64,000 bases of DNA from Haemophilus sputorum CCUG 13788 (GCF_000238795.1 NZ_AFNK01000035.1:142615-206614), one strand, 5' to 3'; numbered from the stretch's first letter, positions 1 through 10,552 are shown. Program-made: numbers and translations. Notes: generated by a model not told the origin, from the sequence alone.

Positions 1-1317
1 TTCCGGTTTATAATCACCACCTTTTACCAATAAATCTGGCAAGATTTCGCCAATTAAGCGTTGCGGAGTATCTTCTGCAAATGGAACGACCCAATCGACA
101 GAAGCTAACCCTGCTAATACAGCCATTCGTGCATTCAAGTCATTAATTGGACGAGATTCCCCTTTTAAGCGTTTAACGGATTCATCTGTATTTACCGCTA
201 CAATTAAGCGATCACCTAATTTACGCGCATTTTCAAGATATGAAACATGACCTGGATGTAAAATATCAAAGCAGCCATTTGTCATGACAATTTTCTCACC
301 GCGCGCTTTTGCTTCAACAATAATCGCTTTTAACGTAGTTTCATCCATCACACCAAAACCCGTTTCTTCACGATGATGAATAGCATTTTCTAGCTCGGTT
401 GGGGTAATTGTTGAAGTACCTAATTTACCTACCACCACGCCTGCAGCGGCATTCGCTAAATAGCACGCTTCTTCATAAGGTCTACCATCTGCAATTGCTG
501 TAGCTAATACGCTGATTACTGTATCACCTGCACCAGTCACATCATAAACTTCTTTAGCTTGTGTAGGTAGATGAAATGGCGTTTGATTTGGACGAATAAG
601 TGTCATCCCTTTTTCAGAACGCGTTACCAATAAAGCCGACAAGTCAAAATCGGCAATCATTTTTAAGCCTTTTTCAACAATCTCATCTTCACTTTGGCAA
701 TGCCCTACCACTGCTTCAAATTCAGACATATTTGGGGTTAAAAGTGTTGCCCCACGATAACGTTCAAAATCGGTGCCTTTCGGGTCGATCAACACTGGCA
801 CATTCGCTTGGCGTGCAATTTGAATCATTTGTTGTACGCTTTCTAATGTACCTTTACCATAATCTGACAAAATCAACGCACCGTAAGCGGTAATTTCTTG
901 CGAAAGTTTTGCAAGTAAATCTGTGCTATCAACATTATGAAAACCTTCTTCAAAATCCAAACGCAAAAGCTGTTGATGGCGAGATAGAATGCGTAATTTG
1001 GTAATCGTTGGATGGGTACTTACCGCTACACAATGGTTTTGGATATGATGGTTGTTTAACAATGTATCCAATGCTCGTCCCGCATCATCTTGGCCAATAA
1101 TCCCATGTAAAGCTACTGGCACATTAAGCGCAGCAATATTCATTGCCACGTTTGCAGCACCACCTGCGCGTTCTTCAATTTCTTGTACTTTTACCACTGG
1201 CACTGGCGCTTCTGGCGAAATACGATTTGTACCACCAAACCAGTAGCGATCTAACATTACATCGCCTAACACCAACACTTTTGCATGATTAAATTTTGGA
1301 GAGTATTGCATCATCAT
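1..1317 (-). CDS. hldE: Bifunctional heptose-7-phosphate kinase / heptose-1-phosphate adenylyltransferase HldE, 3' end cut by window edge
   Basis: HldE makes ADP-heptose for the lipopolysaccharide inner core: it phosphorylates D-glycero-beta-D-manno-heptose 7-phosphate and then adenylylates the 1-phosphate after GmhB. Read on the minus strand, the N-terminal ribokinase-like domain opens with [13 protein letters not shown] and [11 protein letters not shown]. The C-terminal nucleotidyltransferase domain shows [12 protein letters not shown] with its HxGH motif. The last visible residues are [11 protein letters not shown], so only about 40 C-terminal residues lie beyond position 1. Three consecutive ATG codons (1317, 1314, 1311) follow an AGAGAA ribosome site. 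I give the outermost, but the second or third has better spacing. The gene starts 49 bases after der ends on the same strand, so the two are probably co-transcribed. Confidence 0.95.
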   Translation of the reverse strand, partial: MMMQYSPKFNHAKVLVLGDVMLDRYWFGGTNRISPEAPVPVVKVQEIEERAGGAANVAMNIAALNVPVALHGIIGQDDAGRALDTLLNNHHIQNHCVAVSTHPTITKLRILSRHQQLLRLDFEEGFHNVDSTDLLAKLSQEITAYGALILSDYGKGTLESVQQMIQIARQANVPVLIDPKGTDFERYRGATLLTPNMSEFEAVVGHCQSEDEIVEKGLKMIADFDLSALLVTRSEKGMTLIRPNQTPFHLPTQAKEVYDVTGAGDTVISVLATAIADGRPYEEACYLANAAAGVVVGKLGTSTITPTELENAIHHREETGFGVMDETTLKAIIVEAKARGEKIVMTNGCFDILHPGHVSYLENARKLGDRLIVAVNTDESVKRLKGESRPINDLNARMAVLAGLASVDWVVPFAEDTPQRLIGEILPDLLVKGGDYKPE

Positions 1318-1366
1318 AATGTTCTCTTTATACATTTATGAGATAGGCTAACAGCCCATCTTTCCA

Positions 1367-2902
1367 CTATCTTTTTGATTTCTTAATAAACTTCATCAAA
1401 CGTTTACGCTTACGTAATTGGCTTGGTGTTAATTTATTACGTTTACCCGCAAATGGGTTATTCCCTTCTTGGAATTGAATGCGAATTGGGCTACCAATAA
1501 TTTTCAAACTCTTACGGAAATAGTTCGATAAATAACGTTTGTAAGAGTCGGCTAATCTATCTACCTGATTACCGTGAATCACAATAATTGGTGGATTATA
1601 ACCGCCTGGGTGTGCATATTTTAATTTCACACGGCGACCATTAACCAATGGTGGTTGATGCTCATCTGAAGCCATTCTTAAAATACGCGTTAACATTGAG
1701 GTTGAAGTTTTCTGCGTTGCACAAGCATAAGCTTCTTGTACGGACTGAAATAAATTCCCTACACCAGAACCATGTAAAGCAGAGATAAAATGCACGCGTG
1801 CAAAATCAATAAAATCTAAACGGCGATCTAATTCAGACTTCACTTGATCTTTAATATCTTGCGATAGTCCATCCCACTTATTCACTACAATCACTAATGA
1901 ACGACCTGCATTTAAAATAAAGCCAAGTAGCGATAAATCTTGATCGGAAATACCTTCACGCGCATCAATCGTTAACAACACCACATTCGCATCTTGAATA
2001 GCTTGAAGCGTTTTAATGACCGAGAATTTTTCAACCGCTAAGTTTACTTTCCCTCTTTTACGCACGCCAGCGGTATCAATAATTGTATATTGCTGACCAT
2101 CGCGCTCCATTGGAATATAAATCGAATCTCGTGTGGTGCCGGGCATATCATAAACCACCACACGCTCTTCACCTAAAATACGGTTAGTTAGCGTAGATTT
2201 ACCTACATTTGGACGTCCAACGATGGCAATTTTGATGTTTTTATCCAACACACTTTCTTGCTCTTCGGCAAGCGCTTCATCTAATAATGCAGCATCTTCT
2301 TCGTTTTCGAAGTCAAAATCGTTATCCCATTCGTCTAAAGAAGCGGTCGGATTTTCTTCTTCATTTGCAAAATCCTCTTCATTTTCGACCGCTTGATCGG
2401 CATTTAATTTCTCGCCTAATGGCGCTAACACTTGCTCAATTAGCTGAGTCACACCACGGCCTTGCGCCGCTGCGATTTGTTCAACTTCACCTAAACCTAA
2501 TTGATAAAACTCCGCACAGTGTGAGTCCGCATCAATTCCATCAGTTTTATTTGCGACTACAACTGTCGTTTTATCACGTTGACGTAAATATTGCGCAATA
2601 CCAATATCTGCTGGCAATAAACCGGCACGAGCATCTACTAAGAAAAGTACCACATCTGCTTCTTCAATCGCTAATAGCGATTGTTCTGCCATTTTTTCTT
2701 CTACACCTTCTTCTGTGCCATCAATACCGCCAGTATCAATCACAATAAAATCAAAGCCGGCAATATTGGCATGTCCGTATTTACGATCTCGGGTAAGCCC
2801 CGGAAAATCCGCCACCAATGCATCACGCGTGCGGGTTAAACGGTTAAATAATGTGGATTTTCCCACATTAGGTCTGCCCACTAGAGCAATTACTGGAGTC
2901 AT
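1367..2902 (-). CDS. der: Ribosome-biogenesis GTPase Der (EngA)
   Basis: Der is an essential GTPase that associates with the 50S subunit during its assembly. The 511 residues hold two tandem GTPase domains. The first G1 loop is GRPNVGKST at residues 9-17 with NKTD at 118-121. The second G1 loop is at 229-237, with NKWD near 342. A KH-like domain and a very basic tail follow. The two G domains are joined by a long acidic linker (about 170-218, mostly E, D, N), as is usual in gamma-proteobacteria. Length fits the family. hldE follows in the same direction. Confidence 0.97.
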   Translation of the reverse strand: MTPVIALVGRPNVGKSTLFNRLTRTRDALVADFPGLTRDRKYGHANIAGFDFIVIDTGGIDGTEEGVEEKMAEQSLLAIEEADVVLFLVDARAGLLPADIGIAQYLRQRDKTTVVVANKTDGIDADSHCAEFYQLGLGEVEQIAAAQGRGVTQLIEQVLAPLGEKLNADQAVENEEDFANEEENPTASLDEWDNDFDFENEEDAALLDEALAEEQESVLDKNIKIAIVGRPNVGKSTLTNRILGEERVVVYDMPGTTRDSIYIPMERDGQQYTIIDTAGVRKRGKVNLAVEKFSVIKTLQAIQDANVVLLTIDAREGISDQDLSLLGFILNAGRSLVIVVNKWDGLSQDIKDQVKSELDRRLDFIDFARVHFISALHGSGVGNLFQSVQEAYACATQKTSTSMLTRILRMASDEHQPPLVNGRRVKLKYAHPGGYNPPIIVIHGNQVDRLADSYKRYLSNYFRKSLKIIGSPIRIQFQEGNNPFAGKRNKLTPSQLRKRKRLMKFIKKSKR

Positions 2903-3242
2903 TTATCCTGTCCTTTCATTAAATCTGTTTGCTACTGCAAAATTGGCTTATTATATACTAAATCCCATTAAATGGCGTGCCTTATCCTTAAAGCCAGAAA
3001 ATTTCTCTTGGTAATTTTGTTTAAAAGGGAAGATTTTGTTCATTTACAAATACGCGCATTTGTCCTCGCTTTGTTAAAAAAGATCACATTACTAACAGAA
3101 GCGCCTAATACACCATAAAACTTACGCAAACATTTACACTTTTACTCACTATTCTTTGCACAAATTGACCCAAAGTGGTTGGACCTTAGTGTATTCTAGC
3201 GCCGTTTTTAAGACTAAGATTGTTCTAAAAAAACCTAGGATG

Positions 3243-3274
3243 GTTATCTGCATAATGAGTTATCTGCATAATGA
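3243..3274. repeat. Perfect 16-bp tandem duplication
   Basis: The 16-mer GTTATCTGCATAATGA occurs twice head to tail (3243-3258 and 3259-3274). It lies in the roughly 600-base gene-free stretch between der and ribH (2903-3503), just upstream of a plus-strand terminator. No gene was recognised here. The rest of the gap holds the der promoter region (about 2903-3060), where I see nothing else distinct. Confidence 0.8.
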
Positions 3275-3337
3275 ATAAAAATCTTGCTACATAGTAAGGA
3301 AATGTGAATAAAATTTTCGTCGGTCTTTCAAACAACA

Positions 3338-3376
3338 AAACCCACGATATTAAACATATCGTGGGTTTCTTTTTTT
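3338..3376 (+). terminator. Rho-independent terminator with no assigned gene
   Basis: There is a perfect 13-bp stem (3338-3350 with 3356-3368), a 5-base loop and a run of seven T. The T-tract is on the plus strand while the flanking genes are on the minus strand. Confidence 0.8.
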
Positions 3377-3456
3377 AAGGAATCTGCTGACTGATTGCGC
3401 TTTTCCTTCAAACTACAAGCGGTCAAATTTTTCGAAAAAATTGCAAATTTATGCGC

Positions 3457-3492
3457 AAAAAAAAACAAAAGACAGGCAAGCCTGTCTTTTGT
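3457..3492 (-). terminator. Terminator of the riboflavin operon, after ribH
   Basis: A 13-bp inverted repeat ACAAAAGACAGGC (3465-3477) pairs with 3480-3492. It is followed on the minus strand by a run of nine T. It sits just after the ribH stop codon. Confidence 0.85.
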
Positions 3493-3503
3493 GTTCATCT
3501 TAA

Positions 3504-3965
3504 TTAAAGTGCTTTTAACACATTTACCATTTCTACTGCGCCTAATGCACATTCTGCGCCTTTGTTACCCGCTTTGGTACCAGCACGTTCGATGGCTTGT
3601 TCAATGCTTTCTGTGGTTAACACACCAAACATCACTGGCACACCAGTTTGTAATGCCACTGCGCCAATGCCTTTTGCTGCTTCATTACAAACATAATCAT
3701 AGTGCGTAGTTGAACCACGAATAACTGTCCCTAAACAGATCACTGCATCATACTTATCACTTTCTGCCATTTTTTTCGCCACTAGTGGAATTTCAAATGC
3801 ACCAGGTACCCAAACGGTATCGATATCATCTTCTGATGCGCCATGACGCACTAATGCATCGACTGCACCACTTAATAACTTATCGTTAATAAAATCATTA
3901 AAACGAGCCGTTACGATACCGAATTTTAAGCCAGTTGCCACTAAATTGCCTGTAATTTTTGCCAT
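3504..3965 (-). CDS. ribH: 6,7-dimethyl-8-ribityllumazine synthase
   Basis: RibH condenses 5-amino-6-ribitylaminouracil with 3,4-dihydroxy-2-butanone 4-phosphate to give lumazine, the substrate of riboflavin synthase. The 153 residues match the family length. They carry GAFEIP at 55-60 and the phosphate-binding, catalytic stretch [12 protein letters not shown] at 79-90, including His88. It is the last gene of the riboswitch-headed operon and lies 64 bases after ribBA. It is followed by a strong terminator. Confidence 0.97.
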   Translation of the reverse strand: MAKITGNLVATGLKFGIVTARFNDFINDKLLSGAVDALVRHGASEDDIDTVWVPGAFEIPLVAKKMAESDKYDAVICLGTVIRGSTTHYDYVCNEAAKGIGAVALQTGVPVMFGVLTTESIEQAIERAGTKAGNKGAECALGAVEMVNVLKAL

Positions 3966-4029
3966 TTTGAAAGTTTCCTTATTGAAATAAAATTTGTTTA
4001 TTTGCCACTTTAATTAAGTAAGCTATTGT

Positions 4030-5229
4030 TTAAAAGTTAAACATATGCCCCATTTTTACCTGTTTTACTTTCAGGTAATCAATGTCATTTTTGTTTGGTT
4101 CTACGATAATTGGCTCTCTTGAAACAATGTTTAAACCTTGCTCTTTTAAGCCGTCAATTTTACTTGGATTATTCGTTAATAAACGAATTGAATTTACGCC
4201 AAGCTGTTGGAACATTTGTGCGCCAATATAATATTCGCGCTCATCTTCTTTAAATCCTAACGCTAAATTCGCTTCAACGGTATCCATGCCTTTATCTTGC
4301 AATTCATAGGCACGTAATTTATTGATGAGCCCAATCCCACGTCCTTCTTGGCGTAAGTAAAGTAACACGCCTCTACCTTCTTGTTCAATTTGTGCCATCG
4401 CTGCAGCAAATTGTTGACCGCAATCACAACGTTGTGAACCAAAAGCATCACCCGTTAAACACTCAGAATGAATACGCGCTAATACATTTTCGCCATTTGA
4501 AATATCACCTTTGACTAAAGCTATATGCTCTTTGCCTGAGATTACTTCAACAAAACTATGCGCCATAAATTCGCCATATTTGGTTGGCATTTTCACGACT
4601 GAAACTTGCTTTACAAGACAATCATATTTACGGCGATATTCTTGTAACTGCGCAATTGTAATAAACGGTATATTGTGTTCTGTCGCAAATTTTTGCAAAT
4701 CTGGCATAGTCATCATGGTGCCATCTTCTGCCATAATTTCACAGCAAAGCCCCGCATGTTTTAGCCCTGCCAAACGCGCCAAATCAACAGTTGCTTCAGT
4801 ATGTCCGTTACGCACTAACACACCACCTTCTTTGGCGATCAGTGGGAACATATGACCCGGACGGCGGAAATCTGAAGGTTTAGCGCCATCTTCTACCATT
4901 TTTAAAGCGGTAATTGAACGCTCAAATGCAGAAATTCCTGTCCCTGTACTAATATGATCAATGGCAACCGTAAATGCAGTTTCATGATTATCCGTATTTT
5001 TAGCGACCATTGGCGGAAGCCCTAATTTATCCGCAATTTCTTGCGAAATTGGCGTACAAATCAAACCTTTTCCGTGTGTTGCCATAAAATTGATATTTTC
5101 CGGTGTCGCAAATTCTGCTGCACAGATAAAATCGCCTTCATTTTCACGATCTTCATCATCGGTCACTAAAATAATTTTACCTTGTGCCATTGCTTCCAAG
5201 GCTTCTTCTACAGTTGAAAATTGAAACAT
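4030..5229 (-). CDS. ribBA: 3,4-dihydroxy-2-butanone-4-phosphate synthase / GTP cyclohydrolase II fusion RibBA
   Basis: RibBA supplies both branches of riboflavin synthesis: DHBP from ribulose 5-phosphate, and the pyrimidine precursor from GTP. The N-terminal half has the DHBP synthase acidic motif [10 protein letters not shown] at 24-33 and RRPGHMFPL at 122-130. The C-terminal half has the GTP cyclohydrolase II zinc cysteines (257, 268, 270 in [14 protein letters not shown]) and EGRGIGL. Both halves look intact. A GAGAG ribosome site precedes the ATG. The gene lies between the isochorismatase-like gene and ribH in the operon. Confidence 0.97.
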   Translation of the reverse strand: MFQFSTVEEALEAMAQGKIILVTDDEDRENEGDFICAAEFATPENINFMATHGKGLICTPISQEIADKLGLPPMVAKNTDNHETAFTVAIDHISTGTGISAFERSITALKMVEDGAKPSDFRRPGHMFPLIAKEGGVLVRNGHTEATVDLARLAGLKHAGLCCEIMAEDGTMMTMPDLQKFATEHNIPFITIAQLQEYRRKYDCLVKQVSVVKMPTKYGEFMAHSFVEVISGKEHIALVKGDISNGENVLARIHSECLTGDAFGSQRCDCGQQFAAAMAQIEQEGRGVLLYLRQEGRGIGLINKLRAYELQDKGMDTVEANLALGFKEDEREYYIGAQMFQQLGVNSIRLLTNNPSKIDGLKEQGLNIVSREPIIVEPNKNDIDYLKVKQVKMGHMFNF

Positions 5230-5246
5230 AATTTTTCTCTCTTTCT

Positions 5247-5801
5247 TTAAATATTATGTGATTCTAAGCAATCAATCAGTTCATCAGTGGATAAAATCAC
5301 CGCAAACTCTTCGTTTAGCGTTGCAATATTGATTTTATGAATTTGCTCGGCATCAATTTCTTCACCATCAGGCATTTTTAACGGGAAGGAAGCGGTCGCA
5401 TTTTCAATCAGTTTTACTAAAAAGCCGTAATTAGCTGCCATTCGGATCGTTGTAGAAACGCAATGCGGTAAAGTTAAACCCGCAACGACTAGCTCCGTAA
5501 TGCCTTGGCTTTTCAAATAATCCAACAAATGAGTACCAATAAAGGCACTATTTACCTTTTTCTGAAAAACCACTTCATCATTTTGTGGTTCAAACCCTGT
5601 TTGAAAGGCTTGGGTTTCACCTTGATAAAACAGCGAATTTGGATTATCTGAAATGTGTTGAATATGAATAATCTTTTGTCTTTTTGCTCGAAAATGTTGC
5701 AACAATCGTAGCATTTTTTGTTCAGCATTCAGATTATTCCGCTTTCCCCATTTCGAATCTAAAAATGCATTTTGCACATCAATCAACATTAAGGCTTGCA
5801 T
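5247..5801 (-). CDS. Isochorismatase-family cysteine hydrolase inside the riboflavin operon
   Basis: This 184-residue protein has the family catalytic triad: Asp8 in LIDVQNAF, Lys82 in FQKKVNSAF, and Cys114 in [12 protein letters not shown]. The fold covers nicotinamidases, ureidoacrylate and carbamate amidohydrolases, and isochorismatases. The residues seen do not decide the substrate. It sits 17 bases after which ribBA begins and 9 bases after ribE ends, all on the minus strand, so it is almost certainly co-transcribed under the FMN riboswitch. A role in a riboflavin side reaction or in damage control is possible but unproven. Confidence 0.88.
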   Translation of the reverse strand: MQALMLIDVQNAFLDSKWGKRNNLNAEQKMLRLLQHFRAKRQKIIHIQHISDNPNSLFYQGETQAFQTGFEPQNDEVVFQKKVNSAFIGTHLLDYLKSQGITELVVAGLTLPHCVSTTIRMAANYGFLVKLIENATASFPLKMPDGEEIDAEQIHKINIATLNEEFAVILSTDELIDCLESHNI

Positions 5802-5810
5802 TTTATTTTC

Positions 5811-6458
5811 CTAAAACCCTGCATTTTTCAGGAAATCTGCTGTAATTTTACTTTGCGGATTCTCTGGCTCTTTCTTCATTAAAAACTGCTCAATATATTT
5901 GCCAACAATATCATTTTCTAAATTCACGATACTGCCGACTTTTTTACTGCCTAAATTGGTTTGCGCAATCGTGTGAGGAATAATGGAAACGCGGAATGAA
6001 TTTTCATCGGTATCCACCACCGTTAAACTAATTCCATCAATAGTAATTGAGCCTTTTTCAATAATATAACGCATCAATTTTGGGCTTGTTTGAATGCGAT
6101 ACCAAGTGGAATTATGCGCAGGAATAATCTCCACTACCTCGCCCGTGCCATCAATATGACCTGAAACAATATGTCCACCAAAACGTCCATTAGCTGCCAT
6201 TGCCCGCTCAAGGTTTACTGGGCTATTAGGTTTTAATTCGCCCAATGATGTTCGCTTAAGCGTTTCTGACATCACATCAGCCGTAAATTGATTTTGCGTA
6301 AAACTCGTTACGGTTAAACAAACGCCATTTACTGCAATGCTATCGCCTAAATGCACATCACCAAGCACTTTACTTGCGTTAATCGTGACTACTGCAAATT
6401 CGCCCTGTTTATTGATTTGGGCAATTTTTCCTACTTCTTCAATAATGCCTGTGAACAT
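5811..6458 (-). CDS. ribE: Riboflavin synthase alpha subunit
   Basis: Riboflavin synthase dismutates two lumazines to riboflavin and the pyrimidine. The 215 residues form the typical two homologous lumazine-binding barrels. The first begins MFTGIIEEVG with AVNGVCLTV, and the second has GSITIDGISLTVV. The family start MFTGI favours the second of two adjacent ATG codons (6458 rather than 6461); it lies 8 bases from AGGAG. Haemophilus literature calls this gene ribC. A MITE-like inverted repeat lies between it and ribD. Confidence 0.95.
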   Translation of the reverse strand: MFTGIIEEVGKIAQINKQGEFAVVTINASKVLGDVHLGDSIAVNGVCLTVTSFTQNQFTADVMSETLKRTSLGELKPNSPVNLERAMAANGRFGGHIVSGHIDGTGEVVEIIPAHNSTWYRIQTSPKLMRYIIEKGSITIDGISLTVVDTDENSFRVSIIPHTIAQTNLGSKKVGSIVNLENDIVGKYIEQFLMKKEPENPQSKITADFLKNAGF

Positions 6459-6477
6459 CATTTATTCTCCTATCAAG

Positions 6478-6591
6478 TCCCCCTCTTTAGAAAAGAGGGG
6501 TTAGGGGAGATTTGATTGCGATGCTTATTTTTCTTATGAGCTTCGTTTTCATTTCTGCCAAATCTCCCATCTTTTTTGTTAAAGAGGGTGA
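6478..6591. repeat. MITE-like element with imperfect terminal inverted repeats
   Basis: The left end (6478-6514) carries the CCCTCTTTAG...GGGGAGATTTG motif and the right end (6558-6591) an inverted, diverged copy of it. About 40 bases separate the arms. The left arm is itself a small hairpin (CCCCTCTTTAGAAAAGAGGGG). The right arm encodes the last codons and stop of ribD. I infer a short non-coding mobile repeat that inserted at the ribD/ribE junction. No transposase is present. Confidence 0.6.
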
Positions 6592-7673
6592 ATAACTTCA
6601 TAATCAATCAAAACATCTTCTCCTATCATTTCGATTGAATTCATCTTTAACTTGACAGCCTGAGATAAATCACCGATTCCCTCACCGCCAATCGGCGTTT
6701 TTGCCGCTTTTCCGCCCACTAATTTCGGCGCAATATAGCAATGCACTCGATTGACTACACCGCTTTCTAAAGCACTGAAATTCAAGCTAGCACCGCCTTC
6801 TATCAGCAAGCTATCAATTTGTTTTTCACCGAGCTTTTGCAAAAGATCAGACAAATCTACCCGCCTGTTTTTTGCCTTACAGAGAAGCACTTCCACACCA
6901 AGCGGTTCAAATTTTGCAATTTTTTGTAAATCCTCTGAAATGGTTGCAATAATCGTTGGATAATCTTTTGCTGTTTGTACTAGCTGGCAATCTAATGGTG
7001 TCCGTAAATGACTATCACATACAATTCGCACAGGCTGACGTGCATTTGGCATGCGGCTATTTAGCATTGGATTATCAGCCAGCACCGTTTCTACACCCAC
7101 CATGATCGCACGGTATTGATGACGCGTTTCTTGCACTTTAGCTCTGGCTAATTCACCAGTAATCCATTTTGATTCACCTGTACTTGTGGCAATTTTACCA
7201 TCAGCGGTCATCGCGTATTTCAACAAAACATAAGGACGTTTAGTTTGAATGTAATGAAAGAAAATAGGGTTTAGCTGATCACACTCTTCTCGAAGAAAAT
7301 CTTCAATCACCTCAACGCCCGCTGCACGTAACTGTTTTGCACCTTTGCCGGAAACAAGCGGATTAGGATCTCGAGAACCAATAAAAACCTTTTTAATGCC
7401 ACGCTCAATCAACAAATCTGAACAAGGTGGCGTGCGCCCGTGATGGCAACAAGGCTCAAGAGTCACATATGCCGTTGCATCTGTTAAATCAGCTTGGCTG
7501 TTTAAAATTGCATTACGCTCTGCGTGCCAACCACCAATTTTTTCGTGATACCCTTGTGCAACAATCTCGCCATTTTTAACAATCACACAGCCTACTAATG
7601 GATTAGGATTTGTCCAGCCACGTCCTTTTTCAGCTAAGCTGATGGCGCGTCGCATATATTCAGCGTCAGTCAT
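6579..7673 (-). CDS. ribD: Diaminohydroxyphosphoribosylaminopyrimidine deaminase / 5-amino-6-(5-phosphoribosylamino)uracil reductase
   Basis: RibD deaminates and then reduces the pyrimidine intermediate of riboflavin synthesis. The 364-residue protein has the deaminase zinc site (HAE at 50-52, PCCHHGRTPPC with Cys75 and Cys84). A reductase domain starts near 145 (YVLLKYAMTADGKIATSTGES). I chose the ATG at 7673 (MTDAEYM). The frame stays open to 7835, but that extension runs through the riboswitch terminator and is not family sequence. The C-terminus (HPL and stop) is encoded by the right arm of the repeat at 6478-6591, so the native end may have been altered. It is the first gene of the rib operon. 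Confidence 0.95.
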   Translation of the reverse strand: MTDAEYMRRAISLAEKGRGWTNPNPLVGCVIVKNGEIVAQGYHEKIGGWHAERNAILNSQADLTDATAYVTLEPCCHHGRTPPCSDLLIERGIKKVFIGSRDPNPLVSGKGAKQLRAAGVEVIEDFLREECDQLNPIFFHYIQTKRPYVLLKYAMTADGKIATSTGESKWITGELARAKVQETRHQYRAIMVGVETVLADNPMLNSRMPNARQPVRIVCDSHLRTPLDCQLVQTAKDYPTIIATISEDLQKIAKFEPLGVEVLLCKAKNRRVDLSDLLQKLGEKQIDSLLIEGGASLNFSALESGVVNRVHCYIAPKLVGGKAAKTPIGGEGIGDLSQAVKLKMNSIEMIGEDVLIDYEVIHPL

Positions 7674-7785
7674 AGATTTTCTTATTCTCTTAAACGTGAA
7701 ATATGTTGATTGGGCATAAGAAATACACCCTTTATTTTCAAGGCAGGATCGAGCGTGTATTGCACGCCCTAAAAAAGAGATGCTT

Positions 7786-7822
7786 AAATAAAAAGCCTTG
7801 AAATCAAACGATCTCAAGGCTT
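7786..7822 (-). terminator. Terminator hairpin of the FMN riboswitch expression platform
   Basis: AAGCCTTGA (7793-7801) pairs with TCAAGGCTT (7814-7822). It is followed on the minus strand by TTTTTAT. It lies between the FMN aptamer and ribD, which fits transcriptional attenuation. A second small hairpin (GCGTG/CACGC, about 7750-7770) lies between it and ribD. Confidence 0.75.
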
Positions 7823-7863
7823 GCAAAAAAGACATAGAAAACCACCGCTTGCGCGGTGCTTTT

Positions 7864-7978
7864 ATCTTCTTCCATCCAGACTATACTGTCGGTACTGGAA
7901 TTTCACCAGTTCCTGCTAACGTTTTATTAGCTCGCGGACTTTACCGCCGATCGGGAATTTCACCCTGCCCTGAAGATT
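7864..7978 (-). promoter_or_regulatory. FMN riboswitch (RFN element) upstream of ribD
   Basis: On the minus strand the conserved RFN landmarks appear in order: TTCAGGGCAGGGTGAAATTC, CCGATCGGCGGTAAAGTCC, GAACTGGTGAAATTCCAGTACC, and GACAGTATAGTCTGGATG. FMN binding in this class represses riboflavin genes. Here it precedes a terminator hairpin and the five-gene rib operon, so FMN should attenuate all of them. Confidence 0.95.
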
Positions 7979-8067
7979 AAAATTTTGTTAAATTCTGCGA
8001 CCAAACCCTATTAAAGTCAAGTGTAAAAATCGGATTTATTGCAATAAAATAAATATCGTAATTTTCC

Positions 8068-8095
8068 CTTGTATTTCCAATTTTAAGCCCCATAA
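8068..8095 (+). promoter_or_regulatory. Sigma-32-type heat-shock promoter of lon
   Basis: The sequence is CTTGTAT (8068-8074), 13 bases, then CCCCATAA (8088-8095). This is close to the enterobacterial heat-shock consensus CTTGAAA-N13-CCCCATNT. It lies about 45 bases before the lon start. The stretch 7979-8067 shows nothing else. Confidence 0.7.
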
Positions 8096-8140
8096 TTGGA
8101 AAATTATCATTTTGGAATATAGAAATAAGAGAGCAAATTT

Positions 8141-10546
8141 ATGGCACCAAGAAAGAAAAAAACAATTGAATTACCGCTTCTTCCTTTGCGGGATGTGGTG
8201 GTATTTCCTTATATGGTGATGCCGCTATTTGTCGGACGAGAAAAATCTATTTTAGCTCTTCGCGCAGCGATGGATGCTAACAAACAACTTTTTTTGGTAT
8301 CTCAACAAGATGCTCAAACTGAAGACCCAACAACAGATGATATTTATACTGTAGGCGTGGTGGCTAACATTATTCAAATGCTCAACCTACCAGATGGCAC
8401 GGTTAAAGTGTTAGTTGAAGGTCAAACTCGCGCCAAAATTGTGAAAGGTCACGATGATGAAAATGGTTTATGGGCAGAGGTTCAACCACTTAATACTGAA
8501 ATTAACTTAGAAGAAGACGAAATCAAAGCTTTAGCAAAAGCCACCTTAAGTGAGTTTGAAAGCTACATTAAATCCAATAAAAAAATCCCAGCGGAAATTT
8601 TGCCGAAATTGCAAAAAATTACCGAAAATGACCGCTTGGCAGACACTATTTCTGCCAACTTAATTGCACCGGTGAAGAAAAAACAACAGCTTTTAGAAGA
8701 AACGGAATTAGGTAAACGTTTCGAACAGCTATTAGTCGCCATGGCGACTGAAATGGATTCATTGGAAACCGAAAGTCGTATCCGTAATCGCGTAAAACAA
8801 CAAATGGAAAAAAATCAGCGCGACTACTATTTGAATGAGCAAATTAAAGCGATTCAAAAAGAACTTGGCAATGGCGAAGATGTTGAACAAAGTGAACTAG
8901 ATAAACTTAAAGCAAAAATTGATGAAGCTAGATTGCCAGCAGAAGTATTTGAAAAAGTAGATAACGAATTCAAAAAACTAAAAGCGATGCCTCAAAGCTC
9001 TTCAGAGGCGGCAGTTATTCGTGGTTATATCGACTGGATTTTACAAATGCCGTGGCATAAAAAATCAGTAGTGAAAAAAGATTTAGCAAAAGCGCAAGCT
9101 GTGTTAGATCAAGATCACTATGGTTTAGAACGTGTAAAAGAACGCATCGTAGAATACCTTGCAGTACAAAGTCGTTTAAATAAATTAAAAGGTCCAATTC
9201 TTTGCTTAGTTGGCCCACCGGGTGTAGGAAAAACCTCATTAGGACAATCTATTGCGAATGCAACCGGCCGTAAATATGTACGTATGGCACTGGGTGGCGT
9301 GCGCGATGAAGCTGAAATTCGCGGTCACCGCCGTACTTACATCGGTTCTATGCCAGGTTCTTTAATGAGCAAAATGGCAAAAGTTGGCGTGAAAAACCCG
9401 CTATTTTTACTCGATGAAATCGATAAAATGGCACAAGATATGCGTGGCGACCCTGCTTCTGCTTTATTAGAGGTGTTAGACCCAGAGCAAAATAAAGCCT
9501 TTAATGATCACTATTTAGAAGTGGACTACGATTTATCTAATGTAATGTTCGTGGCAACGTCTAACTCGATGAACATTCCACCAGCATTATTAGACCGTAT
9601 GGAAGTGATTCGTCTTTCAGGTTATACCGAAGATGAAAAAATGCATATTGCACGCGATCACTTAATTGCAAAACAGCAAGAAAATAACGGCTTGAAAAAA
9701 GGCGAACTCAAGATTGAAGATAGTGCCATTTTAAGCATTATTCGTTATTACACGCGTGAAGCAGGCGTACGTAATTTAGAGCGTGAAATTGCCAAAATTT
9801 GTCGTAAAGCGGTAAAAGCATTAGTGTTAGATAAAACATTAAAATCAATTACGGTTAACGAAAACAACGTTGGCGATTACTTGGGCGTAAAACGTTTTGA
9901 TTACGGCAAAATGGACAACCAAAATCGCGTTGGTGAAGTGACAGGCTTAGCTTGGACAGAAGTTGGGGGAGATTTATTAACTATTGAAACCGCCTCTGTA
10001 CCAGGTAAAGGTAAACTTTCTTACACAGGCTCATTAGGCGATGTGATGAAAGAGTCTATCCAAGCCGCAATGACCGTAGTTCGTGCAAGAGCAGATAAAC
10101 TAGGCATTGCTGAAGACTTCTACGAAAAACGCGATATTCACGTTCACGTACCCGACGGTGCGACGCCTAAAGATGGCCCAAGTGCGGGTATTGCAATGTG
10201 TACTGCGCTTATTTCTAGCTTAACAGGTAACCCTGTGCGTAAAGAAGTGGCGATGACTGGCGAAATTAGCTTACGTGGTAAAGTCCTACCAATTGGCGGG
10301 CTAAAAGAGAAATTATTAGCCGCGCACCGTGGTGGCATTACGACTGTGATTATTCCAAAAGAAAATGAAAAAGATTTGGAAGAAATCCCAAACAATGCGA
10401 AAGCAGCACTCAGCATTCATCCGGTTGAAACTATCGATGAAGTGCTTGCTATTGCACTTGAACAACCACCAATGGGGATCGAAATTCTGCCTCATAAAGC
10501 TGTGAAAGTGAAAAAAGCTGCCAAAGCGAAAACAGCGATTCAGTAA
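8141..10546 (+). CDS. lon: ATP-dependent protease Lon (La)
   Basis: Lon degrades misfolded and regulatory proteins in the cytoplasm. The 801 residues comprise the N-terminal LON substrate-binding domain (from [12 protein letters not shown]), a coiled-coil, an AAA+ module with Walker [10 protein letters not shown] (358-366, Lys364) and LLDEIDKM, and a serine-lysine protease domain with DGPSAG (Ser681). Length and order are typical. A heat-shock-type promoter precedes it and a terminator follows it. Confidence 0.98.
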   Translation: MAPRKKKTIELPLLPLRDVVVFPYMVMPLFVGREKSILALRAAMDANKQLFLVSQQDAQTEDPTTDDIYTVGVVANIIQMLNLPDGTVKVLVEGQTRAKIVKGHDDENGLWAEVQPLNTEINLEEDEIKALAKATLSEFESYIKSNKKIPAEILPKLQKITENDRLADTISANLIAPVKKKQQLLEETELGKRFEQLLVAMATEMDSLETESRIRNRVKQQMEKNQRDYYLNEQIKAIQKELGNGEDVEQSELDKLKAKIDEARLPAEVFEKVDNEFKKLKAMPQSSSEAAVIRGYIDWILQMPWHKKSVVKKDLAKAQAVLDQDHYGLERVKERIVEYLAVQSRLNKLKGPILCLVGPPGVGKTSLGQSIANATGRKYVRMALGGVRDEAEIRGHRRTYIGSMPGSLMSKMAKVGVKNPLFLLDEIDKMAQDMRGDPASALLEVLDPEQNKAFNDHYLEVDYDLSNVMFVATSNSMNIPPALLDRMEVIRLSGYTEDEKMHIARDHLIAKQQENNGLKKGELKIEDSAILSIIRYYTREAGVRNLEREIAKICRKAVKALVLDKTLKSITVNENNVGDYLGVKRFDYGKMDNQNRVGEVTGLAWTEVGGDLLTIETASVPGKGKLSYTGSLGDVMKESIQAAMTVVRARADKLGIAEDFYEKRDIHVHVPDGATPKDGPSAGIAMCTALISSLTGNPVRKEVAMTGEISLRGKVLPIGGLKEKLLAAHRGGITTVIIPKENEKDLEEIPNNAKAALSIHPVETIDEVLAIALEQPPMGIEILPHKAVKVKKAAKAKTAIQ

Positions 10547-10552
10547 AATTAA

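Larger units (their letters stand above)
3190..3376 (+). ncRNA. Candidate small RNA or leader ending at an orphan terminator
   Basis: A strong plus-strand terminator (3338-3376) lies between two minus-strand genes, so it ends no recognised coding gene. Some short plus-strand transcript is therefore likely. The segment contains the 16-bp tandem repeat and a 24-codon GTG open frame (3304-3378) whose 3' part is the terminator stem. No clean promoter was found: TTGACC at 3165 is 21 bases from TATTCT at 3192. The 5' end given is a guess. It could instead be a relic of a lost gene. Confidence 0.3.

Noticed and set aside
2287..2748. 153-residue plus-strand open frame inside der
   Set aside because: It is an antisense shadow of the acidic-linker and G-domain codons, with no start signal.
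3328..3552. Small minus-strand open frame across the ribH 3' end
   Set aside because: It covers two terminator hairpins and overlaps ribH out of frame.
7674..7835. 54-residue N-terminal extension of RibD
   Set aside because: It reads through the riboswitch terminator and has no family similarity; MTDAEYM at 7673 is the family start.
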